A DNA stretch of 64,000 bases from Arthrobacter sp. Y-9 (GTDB lineage: Bacteria > Actinomycetota > Actinomycetes > Actinomycetales > Micrococcaceae): contig NZ_CP121463.1 of assembly GCF_029690065.1 (NCBI RefSeq), forward strand, positions 3,410,001 to 3,474,000. The letters are read 5' to 3'. Positions 49,584-58,439 of the stretch are shown here, piece by piece. The first letter of the stretch is position 1. Every line of letters begins with the position of its first letter. The notes beneath the pieces are model-generated. The model saw only the letters and a list, made by a program, of their open reading frames with translations. It ran no database searches and was not told the origin of the DNA. The position numbers were made by a program, and so were the translations under genes.

Positions 49584-50660
49584 TCAGTGATTGACCCACA
49601 CGTTGGTTAGCTCTCGAATTTCACGATCCGCGCGACTCAACGTAGCCCTTGTGTCGTTGATTGCCATACGTACGGCTGCACCCCAAAGAGACCACCGTGT
49701 AAAAAAAGAGCCATTCTTTCGTCCTCGAATGGTAGTCACCACAAGCAGGAACGTGGCCGTCGAAACCAACAATGCAAAACCAGGAACGACGCCTCTGGTC
49801 AGCAATCTCACAATTGTGGTAAATGTACATACATATGTCGCTACAATTAAAAACCACGGCATGAGTTTACGCTGCGAGCCAACATAGTGGAGATTTCTCC
49901 TGTGGAAAAATATTGCTACGTGTACAAGCAAATATGCCACCATTACGCTAGCGCCAAGCGTTAGCAACGCTAAGACAGGATCAGACAAAAAACGCATTCC
50001 CATGGTTAGATACTCAACGGCAAAACCAAAGATTAGAGCCACGGATGCGTTGACAGTTCCCACTGCCACTGGATTGCGGTCTGAGCGAACTTTCAGCCTA
50101 CTCAGCGTTTGTTTCGCTCGAATGCGATCCTCCCGCGCGGCAGCTAGCCTGAGGTTCTTCTCCCAAACACCAAGAGCGGCCAATCGAATTGCAAGGAATC
50201 CCACAAGAAGTGCCGACGGGGCTACGAGGAAAAGCGCGCCAGCCTTTTCCGGTTTGGCCGCGCACCCAAGCGCGATAAGGGTAACCGACGGGACCAAAGT
50301 TCCTGCAATAATCAGTCCAATTGAACCGAGGTCTTGGCGAATTTTGTGTTGGAAAACACTATCGCCAATAAATTGGCCGCCGATAACTACGACGTAGAAA
50401 CCCAAGAGGACACTAACGTAGCCTCCGAAAGCCCAGCCGTAGTTTTCAAGTACAGCCATGCCGATCTTTTCCATTAGATCGAAAAACTTTTCATTGGTTT
50501 TATCGGCTGCAATTATGCCAATAATCATCATAGTGGCAAGCGTTAGGATCCCGCTTACAGTAATGAAATCTTGAAGAACCGCACTCAGTGACCTTTGTAA
50601 GGGTTGCTGATTGCCGTGTTCTTTCACATCCTTCTTTGTTGCAGCATCATGTTCCCCCAT
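49584..50660 (-). CDS. Multi-pass membrane protein of unknown function, foreign composition
   Basis: A 358-residue protein with about eight hydrophobic helices: a first group (GILTLATMMIIGIIAAD; WAFGGYVSVLLGFYVVVIGG), a middle pair after the charged RLAAAREDRIRAKQTLSRLK, and a last pair (FLIVATYVCTFTTIVRLLTRG; GFALLVSTATFLLVVTTIRG). I recognise no family. Codon use is plainly AT-richer than the neighbours (frequent AAT, ATT, GAA, TTT), indicating recent transfer. ATG 50660 has AAAGGA 13 nt upstream. It is alone; the flanks hold decayed frames. It could be a membrane effector of a defence or competition system, but nothing in the sequence proves this. Confidence 0.65.
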   Translation of the reverse strand: MGEHDAATKKDVKEHGNQQPLQRSLSAVLQDFITVSGILTLATMMIIGIIAADKTNEKFFDLMEKIGMAVLENYGWAFGGYVSVLLGFYVVVIGGQFIGDSVFQHKIRQDLGSIGLIIAGTLVPSVTLIALGCAAKPEKAGALFLVAPSALLVGFLAIRLAALGVWEKNLRLAAAREDRIRAKQTLSRLKVRSDRNPVAVGTVNASVALIFGFAVEYLTMGMRFLSDPVLALLTLGASVMVAYLLVHVAIFFHRRNLHYVGSQRKLMPWFLIVATYVCTFTTIVRLLTRGVVPGFALLVSTATFLLVVTTIRGRKNGSFFTRWSLWGAAVRMAINDTRATLSRADREIRELTNVWVNH

Positions 50661-50758
50661 CTGTCATCTTTATCCTTTCGTACTCCTGCCGGGCCCACTT
50701 CAGCTATTCGCAATCCTCGCTGCAACCGCCCTGGTGAACGGTACATCGGCCTAGCTGA

Positions 50759-51480
50759 TCAGAGCTCGTGACCGTGTGCAAGCTCGGCAGCCTCTCGCGC
50801 CTGCTCCGCGGCCAGTCATTCGGCGACCTCACGGTTCCGTGTCTGTTCGGGCGTCTCGGCTGCACGTTGGGCCTCGCGGGCTTGGCGGTTCTTCTCGACC
50901 CGTTCCGCGGCGAGGCGTTCCATCCGGGTCATGAGGCGTGGCTTGGGTGTCGGTGACTGGACGGTGCCTGTGGGTTTCCGCGGCCTTCTCGACCTCCTTC
51001 ATGCCGTCAAGAACGAGGTCATCGTTCTTGGCATGGGTGCGGCTGGCATGCGCGGTCCGGGACGTCGCCACGACGCGCTCGTGAAGGTCCTTGGCGATCT
51101 CCTGCTCCCTGAGGGTCTCCGGGATCGGAGTCGCCTCGGTCTCGGGGGTGTTGTAGCGGTCCCGAAAGGCGTCCACCCCGGCGGCCAGGTCCCCCGCCAG
51201 CGCTGCGCGAGCTCGGCGGCCTCCAGGACCGGCCCAAGGCCGGTAGACCAGGTGGTGGGCTCGGTTGTGCCCGGCGAGCACGGCGACGTCGCCGCAGGTG
51301 CGCGCCCGGGCTCCGCGTTCCTAGTTCTCTGCCGCGCGGCGCAGGTAGCTGAGCTTTTCGTTGGGGACTGCTGCTCGGCCTTGAGTAGGCGCAGGGTCGA
51401 AGCCATCGTCCGGGCCTTCGAGCCGTCGTTGGTCGTGACGGCTTCGCGGGTGGCGTACGGCCCTCATCCCCGCGCATCAT
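50759..51480 (-). pseudogene. Decayed gene, possibly from a mobilisable element
   Basis: Protein-like segments appear in different minus-strand frames, joined by frameshifts and stops: TREAVTTNDGSKARTMAS, then PNEKLSYLRRAAEN and a stop at about 51321; TPETEATPIPETLREQEIAK with LHERVVATSRTAHASRTHAK; then MTRMERLAAERVEKNRQARE and, after an in-frame stop, LAAEQAREAAELAHGHEL. Each piece has normal amino-acid composition only in its own frame. The Glu/Ala/Arg-rich coiled-coil tail is reminiscent of the C-termini of plasmid relaxases or transfer proteins, but the family is not recognisable with confidence. Confidence 0.45.
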
Positions 51481-51507
51481 CGATGTGGCTAGCACGATGA
51501 GTCTGAG

Positions 51508-51825
51508 TCAACCGGTTACGGCCAGCCACACATAGTGCACGCCGACAGGCCGTTGGCCAACGAGCCGCTGTCCCCCATTAACGCTCGTCATGAGTGCTTT
51601 CAGGCGGGGCTCAAAATAGCTGAGGATGCCCACGAGATTGCCGACCAGATACCGTGCTCCCGCTTCAGCGTTTCCACTGGCCCGGAAAGCCGCGTTTCAC
51701 ACGCGGGCTCCTCTGACCAAAGGGCGCAGAGTGCGCGTGGTTTCGTCGCTAAAGGAACGGAGCAGCGAGTCAAGGGCTCCTCGTTCGTTCGCCGTATCCC
51801 CCAGCGGACGGTTCGCTTCAGACAT
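51508..51825 (-). pseudogene. Small frame interrupted by in-frame TGA
   Basis: A 106-codon minus-strand frame with AAGG 5 nt before its ATG. It reads MSEANRPLGDTANERGALD to ARV, then a TGA at 51697-51699, then continues open (NAAFRASGNAEAGARYLVGN, GILSYFEPRLKALMTSVN) to a stop at 51508. The second half is protein-like in the same frame, so a broken gene is likelier than two genes. No domain recognised. Confidence 0.4.
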
Positions 51826-52162
51826 GCCGCCTTGCGATCTGACAGGCGATGATCCCCACTTCACGCTGGACACCGGACATCCGCCCGAACTCCTCCGGCG
51901 CCGGCGCATGAAACCCCGTTCCCCGCACGGTCGCCATACCCAGCGGGACCGATGCCTTTGACGCTCGTGATGGTTTCTTGAAGAATGGCCGTGCGAGGCG
52001 CATCTCGCGACCCGGTGCCGTCCGGAGAGGGAAACCCCAGCTCAGAGCGATGGCGCCACGCTCCGGTCCCCCGCGGATCCGGACTGCCGGGGGTTCTCCT
52101 TCGGCGCCGAGTGCACCTCGCCCGGGAACGGATTGACCCGAACAACCGAAGGAGAGCACGAC
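51826..52162. other. Intergenic region upstream of catalase
   Basis: 337 bp returning to the high-GC composition of the chromosome. The catalase promoter must lie here; GAAGGAGAG (52148-52156) is its ribosome binding site. I see no Fur/CatR-like palindrome or gene with confidence. Confidence 0.5.
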
Positions 52163-53644
52163 ATGACATTCGACAGTGACTCGCAACTCGACGCCCCGGT
52201 GCCGTCGACCACGGAATCGGGAGCCCGTCGCGACAGCGACGCCCACTCGCTCAGCGTCGGCCCGGACGGCCCCCTGCTGCTCCATGACATCGCGCTCATC
52301 GAAAAGCTGGCGCGCTTCGACCGGGAACGCATCCCGGAGCGCAGCCCCCACGCGAAGGGCTCCGGCGCCTTCGGGCAGCTCGAGGTGACCGAGGACGTCT
52401 CGGCCTACACCAAGGCGAAGCTGTTCCAGCAGGGCGCCGTGACCCCGATGCTCGCCCGCTTCTCCACGGTGGCCGGCGAACTCGGCTCGCCGGACAGCTG
52501 GCGGGACGTGCGCGGTTTCGCGCTGAAGTTCTACACCGAGGACGGCAACTACGACATCGTCGGCAACAACACGCCGACCTTCTTCGTCCGCGATCCGATG
52601 AAGTTCCCCGACTTCATCCACTCCCAGAAGCGCCTGCCGGACTCCGGCCTGCGGGACGTCAACATGCAGTGGGACTTCTGGACGCTCTCCCCCGAATCCT
52701 CGCACCAGGTCTCCTACCTCATGGGCGACCGCGGCATCCCGCGGAGCTGGCGCCACATGAACGGCTACTCCTCCCACACCTACATGTGGGTCAACGACGC
52801 CGGCGAGCGCTTCTGGGTCAAGTACCACTTCCTGACCGAGCAGGGCCTCGAGTTCCTCACGAACGACGAAGCCGCCACCCTGGCCGGCGAGGACGCCGAC
52901 GCCCACCGCCGGGACCTCTTCGAGGCGATCGGCCGCGGCGAGTTCCCGTCCTGGCGCGTCGAGGTCCAGATCATGCCGTACGAGGAGGCCCGGAGCTACC
53001 GCTTCAACCCCTTCGACCTGACCAAGGTGTGGTCGAAGAAGGACTACCCCCGCATCCCGGTGAGCCGCTTCACGCTCAACCAGAACCCGGTGAACCACTT
53101 CGCCCAGATCGAGCAGGCCGCGTTCAGCCCGTCGAATCTGGTGCCGGGCACCGGTGTCTCCCCGGACAAGATGCTCCTGGCCCGGACCTTCTCCTACCCG
53201 GACGCGCAGCGGAACCGCCTCGGGACCAACTTCAACCAGTTGCCGGTCAACCGCCCGGCCGTACCGCTGAACTCCTACGACAAGGAAGGGACCCTGCAGT
53301 ACCATCACAGCGGCGCGGCCCCCGTCTACGCGCCGAACTCGTACGGCCGCCCGTACCAGGACACGGAGGGCCGGGCGGAGAACGGCTGGGAGGCCGACGG
53401 CGAGCTGGTCCGTTCCGCGTACACGCTGCACGCCGAGGATGACGACTTCGGTCAGGCCCACACGCTGGTCCGCGACGTCATGAACGACGCCGAGCGGGAC
53501 CGCCTCGTGGACACGGTCGTCGGCATGGTGTCCGGCCAGGTCGTGGAACCGGTCCTCAGCCGGGTCTTCGAATACTGGAAGAAGATCGACCAGGAGGTCG
53601 GCGAACGGATCGAAGCCGGTGTCCGTGCCGACGGCGCCGCCTGA
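52163..53644 (+). CDS. katA: Monofunctional haem catalase
   Basis: A 493-residue small-subunit catalase that dismutates H2O2. The active-site His is in [12 protein letters not shown] (residue 63), the Asn in [16 protein letters not shown] (about 135), and the proximal haem ligand lies in [15 protein letters not shown]. The sequence [20 protein letters not shown] is the catalase core. Length fits clade 3, NADPH-binding enzymes. ATG 52163 follows GGAGAG; an earlier in-frame ATG at 52133 lacks one. It ends with a strong terminator. Confidence 0.96.
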   Translation: MTFDSDSQLDAPVPSTTESGARRDSDAHSLSVGPDGPLLLHDIALIEKLARFDRERIPERSPHAKGSGAFGQLEVTEDVSAYTKAKLFQQGAVTPMLARFSTVAGELGSPDSWRDVRGFALKFYTEDGNYDIVGNNTPTFFVRDPMKFPDFIHSQKRLPDSGLRDVNMQWDFWTLSPESSHQVSYLMGDRGIPRSWRHMNGYSSHTYMWVNDAGERFWVKYHFLTEQGLEFLTNDEAATLAGEDADAHRRDLFEAIGRGEFPSWRVEVQIMPYEEARSYRFNPFDLTKVWSKKDYPRIPVSRFTLNQNPVNHFAQIEQAAFSPSNLVPGTGVSPDKMLLARTFSYPDAQRNRLGTNFNQLPVNRPAVPLNSYDKEGTLQYHHSGAAPVYAPNSYGRPYQDTEGRAENGWEADGELVRSAYTLHAEDDDFGQAHTLVRDVMNDAERDRLVDTVVGMVSGQVVEPVLSRVFEYWKKIDQEVGERIEAGVRADGAA

Positions 53645-53690
53645 CCCACGGCCGATCGTCGGCGCGATGGGCAGGCTCTGACGGCCTGAC

Positions 53691-53741
53691 CACGAAGCCC
53701 GTCCGAACCGGTGACACCGCCGGTTCGGACGGGCTTTCGTG
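53691..53741 (+). terminator. Terminator after katA
   Basis: About 21-bp stem (CACGAAGCCCGTCCGAACCGG with its complement, one bulged base) and an 8-nt loop, followed by GTG rather than a T-run. The stem contains the GGGCTTTCGTG end common to actinobacterial terminators. Confidence 0.85.
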
Positions 53742-53787
53742 TGACCGGAACCGTGTGCCTGAACCGTGAGCACCGGCCGGCCCTGTG

Positions 53788-54156
53788 TCAGGCGAGCAGG
53801 ATCCCGCCCCACGCGGCCAGGAGGCACAGCACCGCGCCGCCCAGGCCGTAGAGCACCGCCCGCAGCGGCTCGCGATTGTGCAGAAGCCGGACGGTCTCCA
53901 GGCTCGCCGTGCTGAACGTCGTGTACCCGCCGAGGAACCCGGTACCGGCGATCAGCAGGGCTTCCGGGCCGATCCTCTGGGCCGCCACAGCCCCGGCCAG
54001 CACGCCCAGGGCGAAGGACCCGGTCACGTTGATGACCAGGGTCGCGAAGGGGAAGTCCGTGGGCCAGCGGCGCCGCACCGCGCCGTCGAGCATGAATCGC
54101 GCGACCGCGCCCACGCCTCCCGCGAGAGCCAGCCACAACGGGACGAGCGCGCTCAT
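53788..54156 (-). CDS. crcB: Fluoride efflux channel subunit CrcB/Fluc
   Basis: A 122-residue four-helix membrane protein of the CrcB/Fluc fluoride channel family: GGVGAVARFMLDGAVRRR, FATLVINVTGSFALGVLAG with the pore Asn, and GTGFLGGYTTFSTASLE with the phenylalanine box and central Na+ site. Its ATG overlaps the stop of a second crcB gene, so the two are likely made together and may form the heterodimeric, antiparallel channel seen in Gram-positives. Confidence 0.94.
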   Translation of the reverse strand: MSALVPLWLALAGGVGAVARFMLDGAVRRRWPTDFPFATLVINVTGSFALGVLAGAVAAQRIGPEALLIAGTGFLGGYTTFSTASLETVRLLHNREPLRAVLYGLGGAVLCLLAAWGGILLA

Positions 54157-54641
54157 GCCGCTCCTCCCGGCGTCGCGCGACCGTCCCGGCGCGTTTCCCG
54201 CAGGCGATGGCTCAGCGCGGCGAGCCAGATCCCGAGCGCCGTGGCGGCGCCCCCGAGCAGGAGCGTCGCGGCGAGGTAGCCGAACGCCTCGGAGAGGCGG
54301 CCGGCCTGCAGCAGATGGACGGCGTCGACGGCGAAGGTGCTGTACGTCGTGAAGGCGCCCAGGAAGCCGGTGCCGGCCACGAGACGGATGCGGCGCGCCC
54401 AGCCGATGTCCGAGCCGCGGCGGATGAGCGACTCCAGCAGCAGGCCGAGCAGGAAGGCGCCCAGCACGTTGATCAGGACGGTCGCCAAGGGCCAGTCGCC
54501 AGGAGCTGGGACGGCCACGGACAGTCCGTACCGCGCATAGGCGCCGAGCACTCCACCGCCGAAGACCCAGCCGATCGCCCGGGGGTCCAGATGCAGAGGG
54601 GGGACCGTGCCGTGGGCGGTGGTCCTGGACGGCTCGCGCAT
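54153..54641 (-). CDS. crcB: Fluoride efflux channel subunit CrcB/Fluc (second copy)
   Basis: A 162-residue CrcB with a 30-residue N-terminal extension (MREPSRTTAHGTVPPLHLDP) before the four helices: GGGVLGAYARYGLSVAV, LATVLINVLGAFLLGLLLE and GTGFLGAFTTYSTFAVD. The C-terminus is basic and cytoplasmic. ATG 54641 follows GGAGGGA at 9-nt spacing and is preferred to a GTG 10 codons earlier. First gene of the pair. I could not find a fluoride riboswitch upstream. Confidence 0.93.
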   Translation of the reverse strand: MREPSRTTAHGTVPPLHLDPRAIGWVFGGGVLGAYARYGLSVAVPAPGDWPLATVLINVLGAFLLGLLLESLIRRGSDIGWARRIRLVAGTGFLGAFTTYSTFAVDAVHLLQAGRLSEAFGYLAATLLLGGAATALGIWLAALSHRLRETRRDGRATPGGAA

Positions 54642-54909
54642 CGGTAAAGCTCCCTCCGGACGGTGTGACACGGCTTCGACACACGCCGCCTTCCAAGGCT
54701 AGCGCGAAGTTCCCCGGGAGCCCGGAGCGGCGGGCGATGACCCGCTCTTCCCGCGTCATCCCGCGGAAGTGGCGGAGTGGACTCTCAGTTCACGCCGATT
54801 TTTTGAAGATGTCATTTCATGACAAATTTAAAAACCTCTTGACTGCGAGTTAACTTCTCCTGCATTCTCAGTCGGGGGGCAACACCAATCAAAATCAGGA
54901 GGAATCATC

Positions 54910-56508
54910 GTGCGATCCACGTCAGGCCTCAAGAGGCTGGGAACCATGTGTGCTGTCGGCGCACTCGCCACAGTCGGCCTTTCCGTCAACACGGCTTGGG
55001 CCGGCCAGAACAACCCGGATGACAGCCAAGCGTTCACCTCGAAGTCAGGCCAGGCCGAGAGCTTCGTGTTCAAGAGCAAGTCACATCGTGTCGATCGCAA
55101 TACCGTCAGCGGAATGCTGGAGGAGTCCTTCGGCTCGGCGCCCGGATCCCAGTTCAAGCAGGTCCGTGACCAGCAGCTCGGCACCGGTCATCTCGCCCGC
55201 TTCGTGCAGGTGATCGACGGTCACGAAGTGGCCGGTTCCTCGATCGCCCAGACCCTCGACAAGGACGGGGCCCTGATCCAGGCCATGGGTTCCGTGGCCA
55301 CCGGCACCACCAGCGCCACCTTCCCGCAGCAGCGGGACCTGGCCAAGGGTGAGAAGGCCGCCAAGGAAGCGGCCGCCACGCAGGTCAAGCTCCCGGCCTC
55401 CAAGGCCAAGGTCACCAAGACCGTCTGGTACGCGCCGGCCCTCGCCGGCTTCCCGGAGGGCGGCACCGTCGGCCAGCCCGCCTACGAAGTCGTGGTGAGC
55501 AACAAGGACGCCAGCTTCACCGTCACCGTCGCCGCCACCGGCGCACCCACGGTCCTGGCCACTGCCACCAACACCCACGAGCTCAACCGCGCCGTGTGTG
55601 ACGCCAACCGCAACAGCGGCGTCACCTACGACGACCTCAAGTGCGGCGTGGGCACCAAGAACGTCCTGAAGCGCAAGGAAGGCCAGGCGGCCTCCACCGT
55701 GGCTGACGTCAACGCCGTCTACAACTTCTTCGGCGACACCAGCTCCTTCTACGCGGCCAACACCAACGCCGGTGACCTGACCACCCTGGTCGGCGCGAAC
55801 TACAGCGACGGCCTGGGCACCGCCATCCGCGGCAGCGTCCGTCAGTGTGTCAGCGGCGACGCCTGCCCGTACACCAACGCTTTCTGGTCCGATGAGATCA
55901 GCGCCATGGTCTACGGCGAGGGTGTCACCACCGACGACGTCACCGGCCACGAGCTGACCCACGGCGTCACGTCCCGCACCAACGGCCTGCAGTACCAGAA
56001 CGAGGCCGGCGCCATCAACGAGTCCATGTCCGACATCTTCGGCGAACTCACCGACATCAGCAACGGCAGCTCCGATGACACCGCCGCCAACCGGTGGAAG
56101 ATGGGCGAGGGCAGCTCGCTGGGCGTCATCCGTGACATGAAGAGCCCGAAGAACTACCAGCAGCCGGAGATCTACAAGGGCACCTACTGGCACGCGACCA
56201 GCACCAACCCGAACCAGAACAACGACTACGGTGGAGTCCACACCAACAGCGGCGTGGGCAACAAGCTGGCCTACCTGATCACCGACGGCGCGACCTTCAA
56301 CGGTCAGACCATCACCGGCCTGGGCGTCCACAAGGCGGCCGAGCTGTACTGGACCACGCAGACCCTGCTGCCGTCCAACGCCACGTACGCCTCCCTCAAG
56401 AGCGCACTGAAGCAGGCCTGCACCGCCAACGTCACCAACGGCGTCGCCGGCACCACCACCGCAGACTGCACCCAGGTGAACAACGCGATCACCTCGGTCG
56501 GCATCTGA
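54910..56508 (+). CDS. Secreted M4-family (thermolysin-like) metalloprotease
   Basis: A 532-residue secreted zinc endopeptidase. Signal peptide 1-31 (LGTMCAVGALATVGLSVNTAWA), an inhibitory propeptide (FTP/PepSY type) to about residue 220, then the catalytic domain with HELTH at 347-351, the third zinc ligand E371 in AGAINESMSDIFGE and the proton-donor His444 in GGVHTNSGVGN. The C-terminus ends with the disulfide-bearing ACTANVTNGV. GTG 54910 follows AGGAGG. The 5' region (54780-54900) is AT-rich, with a likely strong promoter. It is expected to supply peptides by degrading extracellular protein. Confidence 0.96.
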   Translation: MRSTSGLKRLGTMCAVGALATVGLSVNTAWAGQNNPDDSQAFTSKSGQAESFVFKSKSHRVDRNTVSGMLEESFGSAPGSQFKQVRDQQLGTGHLARFVQVIDGHEVAGSSIAQTLDKDGALIQAMGSVATGTTSATFPQQRDLAKGEKAAKEAAATQVKLPASKAKVTKTVWYAPALAGFPEGGTVGQPAYEVVVSNKDASFTVTVAATGAPTVLATATNTHELNRAVCDANRNSGVTYDDLKCGVGTKNVLKRKEGQAASTVADVNAVYNFFGDTSSFYAANTNAGDLTTLVGANYSDGLGTAIRGSVRQCVSGDACPYTNAFWSDEISAMVYGEGVTTDDVTGHELTHGVTSRTNGLQYQNEAGAINESMSDIFGELTDISNGSSDDTAANRWKMGEGSSLGVIRDMKSPKNYQQPEIYKGTYWHATSTNPNQNNDYGGVHTNSGVGNKLAYLITDGATFNGQTITGLGVHKAAELYWTTQTLLPSNATYASLKSALKQACTANVTNGVAGTTTADCTQVNNAITSVGI

Positions 56509-56529
56509 TCCCTCTCCATCCCGCGAAGT

Positions 56530-56574
56530 AACACATGGTGCCCCTTCCCAGCATGGGAAGGGGCACCATGTGTT
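56530..56574. repeat. Long palindrome, family D copy 1
   Basis: 21-bp perfect arms (AACACATGGTGCCCCTTCCCA), 3-nt loop, followed by CTCTCG. It starts 22 bp past the protease stop. The preceding CGCGAAGT and the arm match the copy at 59802 with compensating changes (CA..TG in place of GC..GC). Confidence 0.92.
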
Positions 56575-56782
56575 CTCTCGCGTGGAGCGGGAGGCGCGAC
56601 GGCGGCGAGCGCCGCACGCTCGCGGCGCACGGCTTCACGGCGTGGCAGCGGAGGAACGGGTGGGGTATAACCGGAGGACCGGGACCCGCCCACCGCAGAC
56701 GTCGGGACCGAGCTCTCAGCGGATTCCTCTGGTCAGCTCGGGCAGCCCCGGCTCGCAGGGCCGACGACGGGGGAGGTCGAGC

Positions 56783-58243
56783 ATGGCCGCGGAACAGTCC
56801 TCACATCGCGTCTGGATCCTCCAGGCGACGGAACACCTCATCGGTTCGACCCTGCACGGGGGCACCACGGTCCCGCGGTTCATGATCGACACGCTGCGGC
56901 TCGTCAAGCCGTCCTCCCTGGACCGCTTCGCCTTCTCCGCGGCGGAACGCCAGAGCATCGGCGCGGCCATGATCATGGCCCAGGTCCGCGTCAACGACCT
57001 GACGGCCGCCCTGGACCTGGCCGAAACGGTGCGCGAATCCCGGCTGGCGGTCGCGCCCGTTGCGACGGACGCCGTCCCCGCCTTCCTGGCCCTGGAGGCG
57101 GCACTGTCCGAAGCCGCCCTCGCCGCCGGCCTGTCCACGTGCGCCCTGGAGCATGGCGTCCGGCTCGCCGACTACGCCGCGGCCCACGGGGATCCGCGCT
57201 GGATGCAGCGGGCCCACGGGCTGCTGGCGACGGCCGCGGCCTTCGGCGGCGAGCATCTTCTGGCGGAGGACCATCTGAACGCCCTCCGGAGTCTTGCCCG
57301 GGAACAGGGCTGGGACACCCGCCGGGCCGAGTACATGGAGGGCATCGCGGAGTCCCTCCTCGCCTTCACGCAGGCGGACCGGGGAAGGATGGACCGGCTC
57401 TTGCCCCGGGTCGAGGCGTTGCAGGAGGCCGACGCGAGCGCCGCGTCGCTCGTGGCCATGGTGTCCGTGCTGTGCCATGTCCTGCACGGCCGGCTCCACG
57501 AGGCCATGGCCCAGGCGTCATTGCTGGCCATGGGCAAGAGCCAGCCGTTCACGCCGAAGCTCCTCCGTGATTACGCGGTGTCCCTTCAGGCGTTCCTCCT
57601 CATCCTCCGCGGCGATCCCCTTCGCGCGCAGGGCGTGCTGCGGGGTCTGGAATCCTCGGAGAACCACTTCCTCTGCACCGGCACGCTGCGCGCGTCGGCG
57701 GCGCTGCAGCTTCAGGACTACCGGGGCGTCCTGAGCGGGACGAGCGATTGCCTCCAATTGCGCAGCGCCCACAACCTCTGGACGCTGCCCCAGGTGCTGC
57801 TGCGTCGGTCCATCGCGAACTTCCGTCTCGGTAACACCCAGACGGCCCTTCACGAGTTCGGCGACGCGGTGCAGCTCCTCCGGCTGTCGGCGTCCGGCCC
57901 GGCCCTGCTGACCACCCCGCTCCCGGAACTCGAATACCTCGCGACCCGGCTGGCACAGCACTCCCCCGAGCTGACAGCCGACGCGGCGCTCCTGCTCCGG
58001 CAGGCCGACGACGTGCTGCAGACCGCGGAGCCGGCGCTCGTGCTGCCCGCCCTGTCCGAGCGGAAACGGCTCGTCGCCACGATGCTCCGCTCGGACACAC
58101 CGCTCCCGCAGATCGCGCAGGAACTCCACGTCGCCCCGAGCACCGTGAAGTCCCAGGCGATCGCCATCTACCGAAAGCTCCAGGTGAACTCCCGCCAGGA
58201 GGCCGTGGAACTTCTGGAACGCGGCGGCTTCTTCGAAAGCTGA
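56783..58243 (+). CDS. LuxR-type (GerE helix-turn-helix) regulator, large
   Basis: A 486-residue regulator. The C-terminal 60 residues hold the LuxR DNA-binding domain (SDTPLPQIAQELHVAPSTVKSQ, AIYRKLQVNSRQEAVELL). The N-terminal 400 residues are alpha-helical, Ala/Leu-rich repeats resembling TPR/MalT-like sensor regions (ALSEAALAAGLSTCALEHG, HLLAEDHLNALRSLAREQG), with no ATP-binding motif. ATG 56783 follows GGGAGG. It lies between the M4 protease and a Tat-exported protein and may regulate one of them; the ligand is unknown. Confidence 0.83.
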   Translation: MAAEQSSHRVWILQATEHLIGSTLHGGTTVPRFMIDTLRLVKPSSLDRFAFSAAERQSIGAAMIMAQVRVNDLTAALDLAETVRESRLAVAPVATDAVPAFLALEAALSEAALAAGLSTCALEHGVRLADYAAAHGDPRWMQRAHGLLATAAAFGGEHLLAEDHLNALRSLAREQGWDTRRAEYMEGIAESLLAFTQADRGRMDRLLPRVEALQEADASAASLVAMVSVLCHVLHGRLHEAMAQASLLAMGKSQPFTPKLLRDYAVSLQAFLLILRGDPLRAQGVLRGLESSENHFLCTGTLRASAALQLQDYRGVLSGTSDCLQLRSAHNLWTLPQVLLRRSIANFRLGNTQTALHEFGDAVQLLRLSASGPALLTTPLPELEYLATRLAQHSPELTADAALLLRQADDVLQTAEPALVLPALSERKRLVATMLRSDTPLPQIAQELHVAPSTVKSQAIAIYRKLQVNSRQEAVELLERGGFFES

Positions 58244-58439
58244 GACGCCGTTCACCACCCCGCGTGACGGGCCTCACGGACCCGGCCGCAGCAGGTGGAA
58301 AGCCCGGTGGAAAAACACTCAGATCCCGCTCTGCCGCCCGTCCACCCGGATAGTTTCTCCAGGTCAGGCAGGCCCTTCCGAGGCCCTGCGCAGTCCCGGA
58401 CGCAGCGAGCCGACGGGCCGGAGATTTCCAGGAGCACCC

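Noticed and set aside
51697-51699. Selenocysteine reading of the in-frame TGA
   Set aside because: No SECIS-like hairpin follows and the context has no redox motif; a broken gene is simpler.
54642-54900. Fluoride riboswitch ahead of crcB
   Set aside because: The GGCGAUGG/GUUCGCC-type core is not present in the region I can read.
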